Below, in pieces: positions 21,444-31,519 of a stretch of 64,000 nt of DNA. How positions within the stretch are numbered: the stretch's first letter is position 1; every line of letters starts with the position of its first letter. The position numbers and the translations under genes were made by a program. This stretch comes from Ciborinia camelliae (Eukaryota > Ascomycota > Leotiomycetes > Helotiales > Sclerotiniaceae): the NCBI GenBank assembly GCA_025890175.1, contig JANPYM010000006.1:1396376-1460375 (forward strand), read 5' to 3'. The notes beneath the pieces are model-generated. The model was given only the letters and a program-made list of their open reading frames with translations, was not told the DNA's origin and did no database searches.

Positions 21444-23051
21444 ATGGAGAACCTCCAAAAACATGAAGCCATGAGCAATTCCGTCATCAATTCCCCTTCC
21501 AATGATATCGAGGCTAAAAATATCGATGATATCTTGAATCAATCTATAGACGTCAGATCTGGGAATAATTTATGCAACAAGCCATCATTTCTTACCATTC
21601 CCCCCGAGATCCGCAATGGAATTTACAGATACCTCCTCCATGATCCCGAGTTGGGCAAAGCAGGCCATAGATTACGCAGGTACGAGATATATCCAGAAAT
21701 TCTGAGCGTCTGTCGACAAGCCTATCATGAAGCTTTACACATTCTTTATGGTCAAAAGTTTCTGGTCGCGTGCGTGGAGGACTATACCTATTCTGAAGGA
21801 GAATTGGAGGCATTTTGTACAGTTTGTTGGCAACACATCACACCCATAACCCGCTACACAAGCTCCTTCGCATCGAATGAACAAAAGCTTCACCTTGTTA
21901 AGGCATTTTGCCATGTTCGAAATTGGAAAGTGCTTATTGACACTGCCATCTACCATCCAAGGACTGATTGGGTTACTGGATGTTTAACAGAATTCTGTCG
22001 AGCTATATGTCTTTCCCCTAATGTTTTTCCCCTGAGTTTTCACATCTATTCTTCAGATATTGGGTTCTTCCCTATCCGTGAAGGCCTCCAACCACTTCGA
22101 CTCCTGCGAAACATTGGCAACATCGAGTTTAGAACAGCAACACCAGACGAAACACCAGATAGTCGCAGGAGACTCCGACTAGGAGAACTTAAGGATATAG
22201 CGATGTTAAAAGATTTGGAAGCAGAGTTTTCCACGTTGGTGAAGGGAAATACGCCAGTAGAATACATTCATCTCATGTATGATAATCTTCTGGCATACGC
22301 GCAGGCTTTTGAGCGCGATCTGGAATTCTAGAGAAATATGGCCTTGCCAAGGGGAGAATCTCAGGTGAGACTTTGGTACGTTGAATCCGCATCCAACGCC
22401 TTGAAACTGCCCGCACACCCAATTGAAGAACATCTTGAAGAAGCAACCGCTATTATGTTTAAAGATTCCCATCTTCAGATACAGGTGGAGAAGTTTAAAC
22501 AGTGTCGAAGTAAACTATTGAAGTATCTCGAAAACTACTATCAACGAATTCGCACCTGCTCCGCCAGAATCAACGTGTATATTGAGATACAAAACTCTGA
22601 CCCGGAATCGGTTCTGCGAGGGCTCAGAGTTGGGTTATTTGCGCCAATTACAGCTGAGAAAATTTCAAGTGGCGAATTCAGGATCGAACCATACTGCGAC
22701 AGGCACGTTTTTACGGAAGGGATCGTACTATTAGAAGAATATGCTGCATCTTTTAAGAGAGATCTACCATATGAAAACCGACTTGCAATTCGTCCGCAAA
22801 AGCGTGCATTCGACCAGAGATACGAGCAACTTCCTCGAGAGCAATTTTTGCGCGAGATCGACAGGGCTTATGAAGAATTGAACTACGTCAATTTTGTTAC
22901 GGCATTCAAGAACGCGGTTGCCGATATGGACAAGCAATATGGAGAAATTCAGCAAGCACGAAGAGAGCTATTTAAGTGGGACGTGATGGGAGAGACAGGC
23001 AGTGATATCGTGGTGGATACCGAGATCTCAAACCCATCAGTTGGGATGTAG
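21444..23051 (+). pseudogene. P7: array family gene interrupted by one in-frame TAG
   Basis: The start lies in CATTATGG. The F-box-like/2EXR-like core (IPPEIRNGIYRYLLHDPELG) is followed by SVCRQAYHEALHILYG, PITRY, VRNWKVL, LRNIGNIEFR, YAQAFERDLEF, HPIEEHL, LENYYQRI, LLEEYAASFKRDL, LPREQFLREI and a good signature (VADMDKQYGEIQQARRELF). One TAG at 22329-22331 splits the frame inside the block reading EFKxDM in relatives (EFKEDM in P2, DFKEDM in P5, EFKADM in P8); here it reads EF-stop-RNM. The frame is otherwise open over 535 codons including the TAG, so the lesion is recent, misread, or tolerated. A single AAG to TAG change would explain it. Restart at the ATG at 22338 would give a C-terminal fragment of 237 residues. 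Confidence 0.8.
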
Positions 23052-23995
23052 TTGAGCGTCATATATGAGCTTAACTCTGCTGACCATTGTTGATAATGAC
23101 AATTGTGGCTAGAGGATGATGTCTAATCGTGGAGGAGGCCTTGATTGGAGCAGTAAAATCGGGGTTTCCTATCTTTCATGCGCATAGATATCATAGGGAT
23201 TGCTTACCTAGGTAGTTTACGTAGTCTTCAATAAACATACTCATCTCAGCCAAAGGTCTTGTTGTGTTACTTTGGTATCCGAACAATCCTTGGCTGATAA
23301 AAGTTGCTGCATATGCACACTGGTCGAACCAGCCAGGTAGGTGTTAGTGACCAGTTTATTATTAGGTTAGTTAGCAGTCGAACGATTTAAAAACTAAATG
23401 ATACTTTCTCTTTATTTGACCTAGTTTTCGACTGCTACTTTATAGATTTAATTTCTTTGGCACCGATAGTTCATCGGATATGATATCTGGAGAAATTCTC
23501 TGGATTCATCAATATCGCTCGAAATGTTTTCAAGATGCTCCTAGAATTACCCCCCCCTTCACTTTCCTTTCAAAATTAAAAACGTTATCTACTTTCCTTG
23601 TCATGGCATAAGGCATGAACTTTCTCTTAGCCAGCATACTACTCTACAAGTAAGGTAGTCATAGTTGGTTGGTTTCTATTAATCATCACAATTTTTACAA
23701 TACATAAATGGATAGATGTAAGATTACCATTACCTCACATTCTTAATCAGCTCAATATCCAATTCGTCAATGTTTAAAAGATTTAACCAAAAAATAATTG
23801 TCAAATAATGTTGAACATATTGTATTGTTGTAGTGACTATCGAGCTAAATTCTATAGAACTTAGCTTGAAGACTAAGCTAGTGTACATAGAACTGTTTTA
23901 TAACAACAAATAAGAAGACTAAAAGTTTTCATTGTCGATATGATCAGAAATTAAGGCTAATATTTTAATGTCCTCTCCTTGTGTACTTGTATGGA
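23052..23995. other. Intergenic region P7-P8 (convergent)
   Basis: No gene is supported. An inverted repeat pair TAGCAGTCGAA (23372-23382) and TTCGACTGCTA (23427-23437) could fold into a stem. A segment near 23870-23912 resembles 4860-4905. Confidence 0.5.
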
Positions 23996-25816
23996 TCATC
24001 CTTCATATCCTGCCATCAGATACTCCGCTTCCTCATACATAGACTCCAGACTTCCTGCAAACTTCACGCTAAGATCCGGCTCGATTGCATCCCAAACAAT
24101 AGCCTCAAACTCCCTATCATCAATCTCAATGACCCTATCAGTTTGTTTATTACTATCGTATTGAAATAGTGCCTTTCTTGCGTCCCTGATCTGCATTAGC
24201 TGACCATCCATGTCATCCACGGCCTCTTTAAACCACTGAATAAAGCTGTTGTACGCCTGATAATTGTAGGCTTCTTTGATATTCTCCATCAATTTCGCTC
24301 TGGGCAAAGATTCATAGAGTCGAGCGATGTCATGCTTCCGGTATTCAATACGCCATTGGAGAGGCAGTTCTCTGTTAAAGGAATCTACATACTCCTCTAA
24401 TAGCATTAGTGCTTCAGTGCTTCGGTCCCACCATTCGTTCCTCTTGAATTCCTCGTGACATTCTCTCGTTTTCACGTCCATTGCATAGTCGACCTTGACA
24501 CTCCACCTTTCCCGACCAAAGAATCCATCAAATCTCTTTTCTAGCTTTATAAAGTCGTTAAGTCTGGAGGCATGTTGGTTGATTTGTTGATACTTCTTCT
24601 CTAGAAAGAGCAGTAATCGATCGCGGTAAACCTGGAATGTGATAGGGTCATTGTGAAAAACGGCCAAGCGGCATTCTTCAAGATACTGCTCGATTGGATG
24701 AGTATTCCTTCCGCGAAATATGTTGTTTGGATTTTGCCAACATGGTACTAGACCTTCCAAATCCACGGGCAAAGCCATATCAGCCTTGAACTCGGGATTG
24801 AGTTCAAATGCCCGGGTATATGCCAACAGTGTGTCATGTTTTAAATGGATAGAGTCCGAGTCCTCCAATGGTGAAGACCCCTTCATTAAAGCCATGTGTC
24901 CCCCCAGAAGACGCGTCGATTTAAGCAGAGCTTTGCAATTGTTATACTTGGACCCTTGTTTTGAATATAAATAAAGCGGTATTTCGTCCTTCCTCGCCAA
25001 CCGAAACTCAACGTTGGCGACATTTCGAAGTAATTTCAACGGAGCCCAAAATCTAGATGCTTCGTACGGATCCATAAAATTAGACATTCTCCTTTCCGAT
25101 CGGCGATTTCCCATTGAGATATCCACCAGGAGAAAAGTAATCTGGAGACCTGGAATTTGACACACTGCTCGACAAAATTCCAAAAGTGGGTATCCTCTAC
25201 AAATGAGACCCGTCTTGCTAACGAGTACTTTCCACTTTCTGATGTTGCCAATTTGTGAAGCGCGAATATGACGAAATGGTACTTCAAAGTCACGTTGATT
25301 GACTCCCTGTATAACGGATGATGGGTGGGCGAACTTGAAATGTCGAGTCAAAGGACTAATGACAGACATATTGCTCACGGCGTAAAATTGGCGTATCAGT
25401 TCTACCAACCCGTCGTTACGTGCTGCGGAAATGGAACGAGTGCAATCTACTATGAATTCGTTGCGCCCATAGAGAACTTGCGAAGCTTCTCTGTATAGCT
25501 GCTTGCAGCAAAGGAGAATGGAGGGGTGGAGTGAGTATTTCGGCTGTCTTTCGTGCCAAGGATCTCCAGTGCGGTCGAATTCAACCAAGAGTGAGTTGCC
25601 GGTTGCTAGGGTGGGAGAGATGAGAAGATATTCTAGAATTTGATCTAGGAGCTCCCGGGGGATGTTGAGAAGATGGGGTTTTATGGGTTCGGAAGTGGAG
25701 GCAGTTGGGTCTTTTGATTGGACCTTGGAATTTGTGCCATTTCTCGGATTGTAAGGGATTGCGACGGGGATGTTCTGGAGAACACAAGAGGATGAGGTGG
25801 AGGAAGGAGGCCCCAT
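23996..25816 (-). CDS. P8: array family protein, 606 aa
   Basis: Function unknown, single exon. A Ser/Pro/Thr-rich N terminus of about 45 residues precedes the F-box-like/2EXR-like core (LNIPRELLDQILEYLLISPT). Then come CCKQLYREASQVLYGRNEFI, PLTRH, IRKWKVLVS, a FCRAVCQIPG stretch, LRNVANVEFR with DEIP, YTRAFELNPEFKADMALP, HPIEQYL, LEKKYQQI, LLEEYVDSFNREL, LPRAKLMENI and DDMDGQLMQIRDARKALF. It ends shortly after the signature, without an acidic tail. By these blocks it groups with P7 and P9 rather than P1-P3. P8 runs opposite to P7 and P9, so the array has undergone at least one inversion or inverted duplication. Confidence 0.85.
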   Translation of the reverse strand: MGPPSSTSSSCVLQNIPVAIPYNPRNGTNSKVQSKDPTASTSEPIKPHLLNIPRELLDQILEYLLISPTLATGNSLLVEFDRTGDPWHERQPKYSLHPSILLCCKQLYREASQVLYGRNEFIVDCTRSISAARNDGLVELIRQFYAVSNMSVISPLTRHFKFAHPSSVIQGVNQRDFEVPFRHIRASQIGNIRKWKVLVSKTGLICRGYPLLEFCRAVCQIPGLQITFLLVDISMGNRRSERRMSNFMDPYEASRFWAPLKLLRNVANVEFRLARKDEIPLYLYSKQGSKYNNCKALLKSTRLLGGHMALMKGSSPLEDSDSIHLKHDTLLAYTRAFELNPEFKADMALPVDLEGLVPCWQNPNNIFRGRNTHPIEQYLEECRLAVFHNDPITFQVYRDRLLLFLEKKYQQINQHASRLNDFIKLEKRFDGFFGRERWSVKVDYAMDVKTRECHEEFKRNEWWDRSTEALMLLEEYVDSFNRELPLQWRIEYRKHDIARLYESLPRAKLMENIKEAYNYQAYNSFIQWFKEAVDDMDGQLMQIRDARKALFQYDSNKQTDRVIEIDDREFEAIVWDAIEPDLSVKFAGSLESMYEEAEYLMAGYEG

Positions 25817-27047
25817 TTTGAGATTAGGTTGCAGTGGGTAGTTCTTTTCGTTATTTTAATGGATTTGTTGCAAATCAAAAGTTATAGAGAAGATATTGAT
25901 GAGTGGACTTTCTGGAGACATTTATGGATATTGGCTAAGGTACGACTACTAAATAACGAGACTAGTAAATCAGGGGGCTAGTAAATAAGAAGACTACCTA
26001 GGGGAATAACCGTATTTAATCGCGCCGTATTATTTTTAGAATGGGATGGCTGTACGGATAATCATACAATGTTAAGATGATATTGTTCGAAGTCTAGTGA
26101 GTGACTGGGTGAAGCACCTCTACATCAAGTTATATAGCCTCATCACTTATGAAGGGATCAATTCTGGAGTGCTAATATCAGAATTATGGAACTATTTCAT
26201 GAGTTTACTAGGGAGGGAAAATTTCCTTCCCATGTATGCTTTTGGTTGGAGAATGAGTGACGAGATGTAAGGGCATTCTAGAACCCATAGATACAGAGCG
26301 ACCAGTCATCTAACCTGCTATGATTCCTCCCTATCAGCTATCGGGGCATATTGATACTGTATGTAGCAAAAAGAATTAAAATAGCATTTGTTTACGAAAC
26401 ACGTTTCCCAGCTTGAAGAATAAGGTACATAGGACCTAGGTTTTTCAACCATCGGGGAGATTACTCGCCGGGCTGGGCAAAAAGGCTACATATAGCATAC
26501 CGGATCTCTCACTCATCTATAACCCTTAGTTTCCTAGTTTCTACTCAACAGAAAGCTAGTTATAGTATCCCGACTCGTAGGTCTGATCATCGAAATCCGT
26601 ATAGCATCGCACACCAAAGAAATACACCCTTTGAAAAATTCTTGATATGCCAGCCCAAGAAACCATGTAATTATCGGATCTAATTGGAACACTAAAGAGT
26701 TATCTATCTATCTTGCCTATCATTTCAAGTTCGACTTTGGTGTACGATTGATTTCATACATCTATACCCTCAATATTTTCAAACCCTCAAATAACAACTA
26801 CTTTTCTTTCCCTTCCATCCCCTCCAATCTCCTCCTTTTCTCCCTGATATTTTCTTTCCCTATTTCCCCTAACATCCATCCATCCACTTACACCTAATCT
26901 AATAGCACTATCTACCCTACCTACCCTACCTACCTATCCCAGTCCCCAACCCATCACCCAAAAGGCCAAGTCTCTCCACCGAACCCATCTACCTTCTTTC
27001 CCGATTGTAGCCTACCTCCTATATACAGTTTCGCCAACGCATCAAAT

Positions 27048-27182
27048 GAGACCGCCCGCATAGCGGGTGCATGTAAGGATCGCGTACTTCATACGCGATA
27101 CCAGTATGCTTCATACAATACAACTTTTATTATAATACTATTGATCAATAGTGACTTCCACCCAGTAATCGAACCAACAAGA
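27048..27182 (-). repeat. LTR-like repeat copy B (inverted relative to copy A)
   Basis: Its reverse complement matches about 18250-18525 apart from the 130-bp insertion there, including TGTTGGTTCG, the ATTGATCAAT palindrome, GTACGCGATCC and CACCCGCTATGCGG. It is therefore a second copy in opposite orientation about 9 kb away. The boundaries are approximate. Confidence 0.6.
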
Positions 27183-27520
27183 CCATAAATAAAGTAAATC
27201 ACATAATACAAATCACATCACACATCATGCAAGATACAAGTTACAAGAGATACAAGTTCCACAATATTAAAAAAAAGTTCCAACATCCTTCAAATATTTG
27301 CGATCTGAGTTCAACATGCCATATGATAAAATATCCTCAAATTTCAAATTGAGAGAATTAAATTATACTCATTAATTAGCGGGTTCTAAATACCTAGTTA
27401 TGAATAACTGAGGTGGTTTTGTAAGCGAAAATCCATAGTATTTAAAGGGGTCTGTGCCTATGCTTTTAGGAAATAAATAAATAAATGAGATCCCATCCCA
27501 TCGCATCGCATCCCCTCCCC

Positions 27521-27590
27521 TCTCCCCTCCTCTCCCCTCCTCTCCCCTCCTCTCCCCTCCTCTCCCCTCCTCTCCCCTCCTCTCCCCTCC
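27521..27590. repeat. 10-base minisatellite, seven exact copies
   Basis: Seven perfect tandem copies of TCTCCCCTCC, embedded in a wider pyrimidine-rich tract from about 27500 to 27620. Confidence 0.95.
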
Positions 27591-27930
27591 TCCCCCATCC
27601 TATCCCCTCTCCTTCTCCTCGATAAGATCAGCGAATAATTTTGCTCACCAGCTAACCTGTTCCGCAATAAATTACACCGCAAAGAACCACACCGCAAAGA
27701 ACCATCCACACCGCAAAGAATGACACCACCATACAACCGCGTATTCCATCCAACTCTATCCAACTCTATCCCACGATATGCAACGATTCAGTCTTCACCT
27801 AGATGCTAGCTATATCCACTAGCAGGAAGTTCCCGTACTATACCTTCTTTTTCAGCTTTTAATTTTATTTTTTATTTTATTATTTTTTTGCTTTTATAAT
27901 TTTTAATTTTGTTGTTGGGGAGGGGGGGGG

Positions 27931-28110
27931 GAATCATGATTGTATAGATGAAATCATGATTGTCTAAATAGAATCATGATTGTGTGGATGGAATCATGAT
28001 TATGTGGATGGAATCATGATTGTGTGGATGGAATCATGATTATGTGGATGGAATCATGATTGTGTGGATGGAATCATGATTGTGTGGATGAAATCATGAT
28101 TGTGTGGCTG
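27931..28110. repeat. 20-base tandem array of AATCATGATT palindromes
   Basis: Nine units of exactly 20 bases of the type GAATCATGATTGTGTGGATG. Each contains the perfect 10-base palindrome AATCATGATT, so palindrome centres recur every 20 bases. The second half of the unit varies more than the palindrome. It lies about 1.05 kb upstream of the P9 start. Confidence 0.9.
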
Positions 28111-29162
28111 TATAGATAGATAGATAAATAGATAGAGCTGCCGTAGCTGGAGGTACGTATTGGATATTGGGTATTGGGTATTGGGTATTGGGGATGGATT
28201 ATTAATAGCTGTATTGAGTGGGTGGGTAGGTAGGTTTGGTAGGTTGGTAGGTTGGTAGGTAGGTAGGTAGGTAGGTAGGTAGGTATTAAGTTTTAGCATT
28301 ACTACAGCCTACCGCCTACAGTCTACAGCCCACAGCCTACGACCTACAGCCTACCACCTACAGCCCCACTACCTATAGCCATGATGTCACGCCATACTCG
28401 CTTATACGATTCGCTTATACTGTTCGCTTAAGCTATCATGCATTTATGTTAGGGGATGTATTAGAGGATGTATTAGGGGATGTATTAGGGCATTATACAC
28501 ATAGAATTAGCGCCTACTCATCGATCAATAAATAGGAGGTAGGTACCCATATATGAAAACCGACCGTACTACACCACCAAACAAACGTAGGAAGCTGAAA
28601 TCACGAACCATCAACCATCATCCCATGTAATAACCGTAGTACAGTACAGCCAGCCAGAACCATCAACCATCGCATCCCCTAACCGTAGTACAGCCAGCAT
28701 CAGAACCCCATCCCCAAACGGTTCAAACGACCAATACAGCCAGACTCAGGAGTCTTCCTCCAGCCAACCCACCTATCACCAAGCGAGCATTCTCTGGGTA
28801 TATAAGCCATATTTTCCTCCCACCAACAACCTATTTTCCATTCATTTTTTTCCTCTAGATTTAGTATCTAGACAACGATCATCATCATCATCAGAAGAAA
28901 TCCAGACGCAAAACCAGCGATTCTTGATATCGAATTCGACCACCATTCCCATTCGATTTGCGACAAACTCCTGTTCGTTCGCACACAACTTCCGTTGTTT
29001 AGTTTGACGATCTACCAACCAACCATTCTATCCCACTGGGAAACCAAAACCAAAATCAAAACCAAAACCAACAAGGTAGAACTTTCTCCTGCGATACATA
29101 CCCCAACCAAACTAACAACATATAGACGATACAGAATTCCAGACCGAGTACCGAGTACCAAC

Positions 29163-31073
29163 ATGGCGTCATCAACAGGTACATCAAGGCTCCGCAGTGG
29201 TAGAGAGAGGAAGATTCAAAATCCCTCGATCCAATCCCTCAAGCGTCGCAGCGAGGTATCCACCAAGATCTCTCGATCCAGAATTCCCCCTCGACCCAGC
29301 GCTCCCTCCCGCAATGCGCGAACCCACGTACTCAATGTACCCCCAGAGATCCGCGACGAGATTTACAAGTTTCTCCTCGTAAACCCGATGCTCGGACAAG
29401 GCAGTTCCGTAACCACGGTTGCGAATCCCGTATTGTCTGGCACGGCATGGAAAAAGGAAGTCACGGCCCCGAAATACGATTTGCACCCGGTAGTCCTACG
29501 CGTGTGTAAGCAGATGCATCAGGAGGGCTTACGCATGTTGTACGAGCGAAATGTGTTTTACATGGATTGTACGAATTGGATCTATCGGGATGATTCTCTC
29601 CAGCGCGCGTATGGGTACAACGCGGAAGATGAAACCGATAAATTCCCCGTCACCACCGCCTTGAATGTGACTCCTCTGACTCGCTACTCCGAACACTTGC
29701 ATGTCAGTCCCACGAGTGACGATTGGACATGGCAGGGAAACCAGTTGTTCTATGAGCAGCCACCTCTGAGTCGTCTTATGGGTCCACAGGCCAGATATGT
29801 TAGACAATGGAAGGTTATTGTGAGCGGAGATGCCTGGGTTGACAAGGGCAGATTTGCCGAAAATGCTTTGACGCAATTCTGTCATGTCATCTGTCAACGC
29901 CCAGGACTCATGCTCTCCTTCATTGTGTGTACAGACCAAACCTCAAACAACAACGAGAATACAACTGTCGCCGGCCTCAAAAAGCATTCAACTTTTGACG
30001 AAATCTTCGCTCCCCTCAAAGTACTCCGAAATATTGCGAGGGTGGAATTCCGGGAAGCGCATGCCGATTTTGAAAAGGACGTGGAGGAGGAAGAGATCTC
30101 CGAGGAACTCCCTGGTTACTTTGACGAACATTATCGAGTGGTTAACGACTCTACCGCTCTCACTCTCAGTTCAGGAAAGGTTCAGGAAAAATACATATCC
30201 TTGATGAAAGGATCATCGCAATTGATGCAACCTATCAATCTCATGTGTGATGTTCTTGTGGAATACGCCCAAACTTTTGAGCGCGTTCCTGAACTGAAAC
30301 AGGATATGGATGTTGGCACCGACAACAATGAAGTGCTATTCAAAGAAGACAAGGTCAATAAATATAAGCGACCATACCATCCGATTGAGAATCTTCTCCG
30401 CTCATTACGAGGAGCAGCCTGGTTGGGCGACATGAACCAGTTCAAGCTTCACCGAAAGGAATTGTTGCAAGAAATCGAAAAGCAGAATTACCAAAAGATC
30501 GACAAATCCTCTACCAATTTGCACAAGTTTGTCAAGAATAACAGGATCTTCCGGGCATTTCTGACCTCAGGGGAATTCCAGAATGGCATATATACATGTG
30601 AGGACCACACATTGGATCTCAACAAAAAAGCACCCGTCAGAACAAAAATCCAAATGCAAATTACCGAATCTCTCATGTTCCTAGAGGAATACGCTGCTTC
30701 CTTCGCGAAAGATACGACCAAGCTGTCTCGGGCGTTGCGGGTTGAACATCGTGTCCATGACCCCACTCACCTCTACCAAGCATTGCCAAGAGAACAACTG
30801 ATGCGACGAATCCAGGAAGCTTATGTTGCCTGGGATTACAGCACTTTTCTTCAATGCTTCAAGGACGCTGTCGACGATATGGATGCCCAGTATATTGAGA
30901 TTCGAGAGGCGAAAAAGAAGGTATTTCAATGGGACACAGGTCGTCCGGTTAGAGGATTGAAGGTCGATGTTTCGGACTTTGAGGCTATTATCTGGCATGA
31001 ACTCGAGCCGGTTAAATTGAATATTTTCGATTTATATGACGAGTTCGATCGCACTCTCTCGCGTCGAAGATAG
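29163..31073 (+). CDS. P9: array family protein, 636 aa
   Basis: Function unknown, single exon. An upstream in-frame ATG at 28995 would add 56 low-complexity residues. I prefer 29163 (AACATGGCG), where the protein begins MASSTGTSRLRSGRERK. The basic N terminus is followed by the F-box-like/2EXR-like core (VPPEIRDEIYKFLLVNPMLG) near residue 61. Then come RVCKQMHQEGLRMLYERNVF, PLTRY, VRQWKVIVSG, a FCHVICQRPG stretch matching P8, LRNIARVEFRE, YAQTFERVPEL, HPIENLL, IEKQNYQKI, LEEYAASFAKD, LPREQLMRRI and DDMDAQYIEIREAKKKVF. P9 resembles P8 most closely and is the right-hand end of the array. Confidence 0.85.
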   Translation: MASSTGTSRLRSGRERKIQNPSIQSLKRRSEVSTKISRSRIPPRPSAPSRNARTHVLNVPPEIRDEIYKFLLVNPMLGQGSSVTTVANPVLSGTAWKKEVTAPKYDLHPVVLRVCKQMHQEGLRMLYERNVFYMDCTNWIYRDDSLQRAYGYNAEDETDKFPVTTALNVTPLTRYSEHLHVSPTSDDWTWQGNQLFYEQPPLSRLMGPQARYVRQWKVIVSGDAWVDKGRFAENALTQFCHVICQRPGLMLSFIVCTDQTSNNNENTTVAGLKKHSTFDEIFAPLKVLRNIARVEFREAHADFEKDVEEEEISEELPGYFDEHYRVVNDSTALTLSSGKVQEKYISLMKGSSQLMQPINLMCDVLVEYAQTFERVPELKQDMDVGTDNNEVLFKEDKVNKYKRPYHPIENLLRSLRGAAWLGDMNQFKLHRKELLQEIEKQNYQKIDKSSTNLHKFVKNNRIFRAFLTSGEFQNGIYTCEDHTLDLNKKAPVRTKIQMQITESLMFLEEYAASFAKDTTKLSRALRVEHRVHDPTHLYQALPREQLMRRIQEAYVAWDYSTFLQCFKDAVDDMDAQYIEIREAKKKVFQWDTGRPVRGLKVDVSDFEAIIWHELEPVKLNIFDLYDEFDRTLSRRR

Positions 31074-31519
31074 ATGACACTGGTGATGATGTTTTTAAGT
31101 GAGGGTTGTCAGGGTGGATTTTGCTGATTTTGCTCATTACAGAGGTTTCGGGATGCTCATGCGTGGATAAGTAGATAACGTTAGGATAACGGAATATGAT
31201 GTCCAAAATATAAATACAAGAGATTGACAACCCAAATCGTGATACTTCTATAATAAAGTCTTTTTATTACTAATATATACTTGGTGACTTTGAATTGAAT
31301 GTCCAGTGATGTGAAGTGAAGTGAAAAAAATGTGTTTGATTCTCACAACTCCTGGTTTGCGAGAACAGCAAGATCACCAGGACATGCGCCAAGATTACTA
31401 AGCTCCCTTGACTCCCAGACCACCAATAAAGGAAAGAACATAAGAACACCCGACCCATTAACATCATGAACCCCCCACACCGTATCCCATACTGTCTTTA
31501 TCATATACATACCATTATA
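31074..31519. other. Intergenic region P9-transporter (convergent)
   Basis: Short stretch between two 3' ends; no gene or notable repeat was seen. Confidence 0.5.

Larger units (their letters stand above)
25817..29162. other. 3.3-kb repeat-rich intergenic region P8-P9
   Basis: No gene is supported. Contents in order: an LTR-like repeat copy (about 27048-27182), a 10-base minisatellite (27521-27590), a 20-base palindromic array (27931-28110), TATTGGG repeats (about 28160-28195), (AGGT)n-like runs (about 28220-28285) and imperfect CCTACAG repeats (about 28305-28380). The P9 leader contains a TATA-like TATATAAG at about 28798. Confidence 0.6.

Noticed and set aside
27931..28110. CRISPR-like spacing of repeats
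   Set aside because: The 20-base units are contiguous with no unique spacers, and the genome is eukaryotic; it is a minisatellite with palindromes.
28995..29162. Upstream start for P9 adding 56 residues
   Set aside because: The extra sequence is Thr/Lys/Pro low complexity from the leader, and the relatives begin shortly before the F-box-like core.
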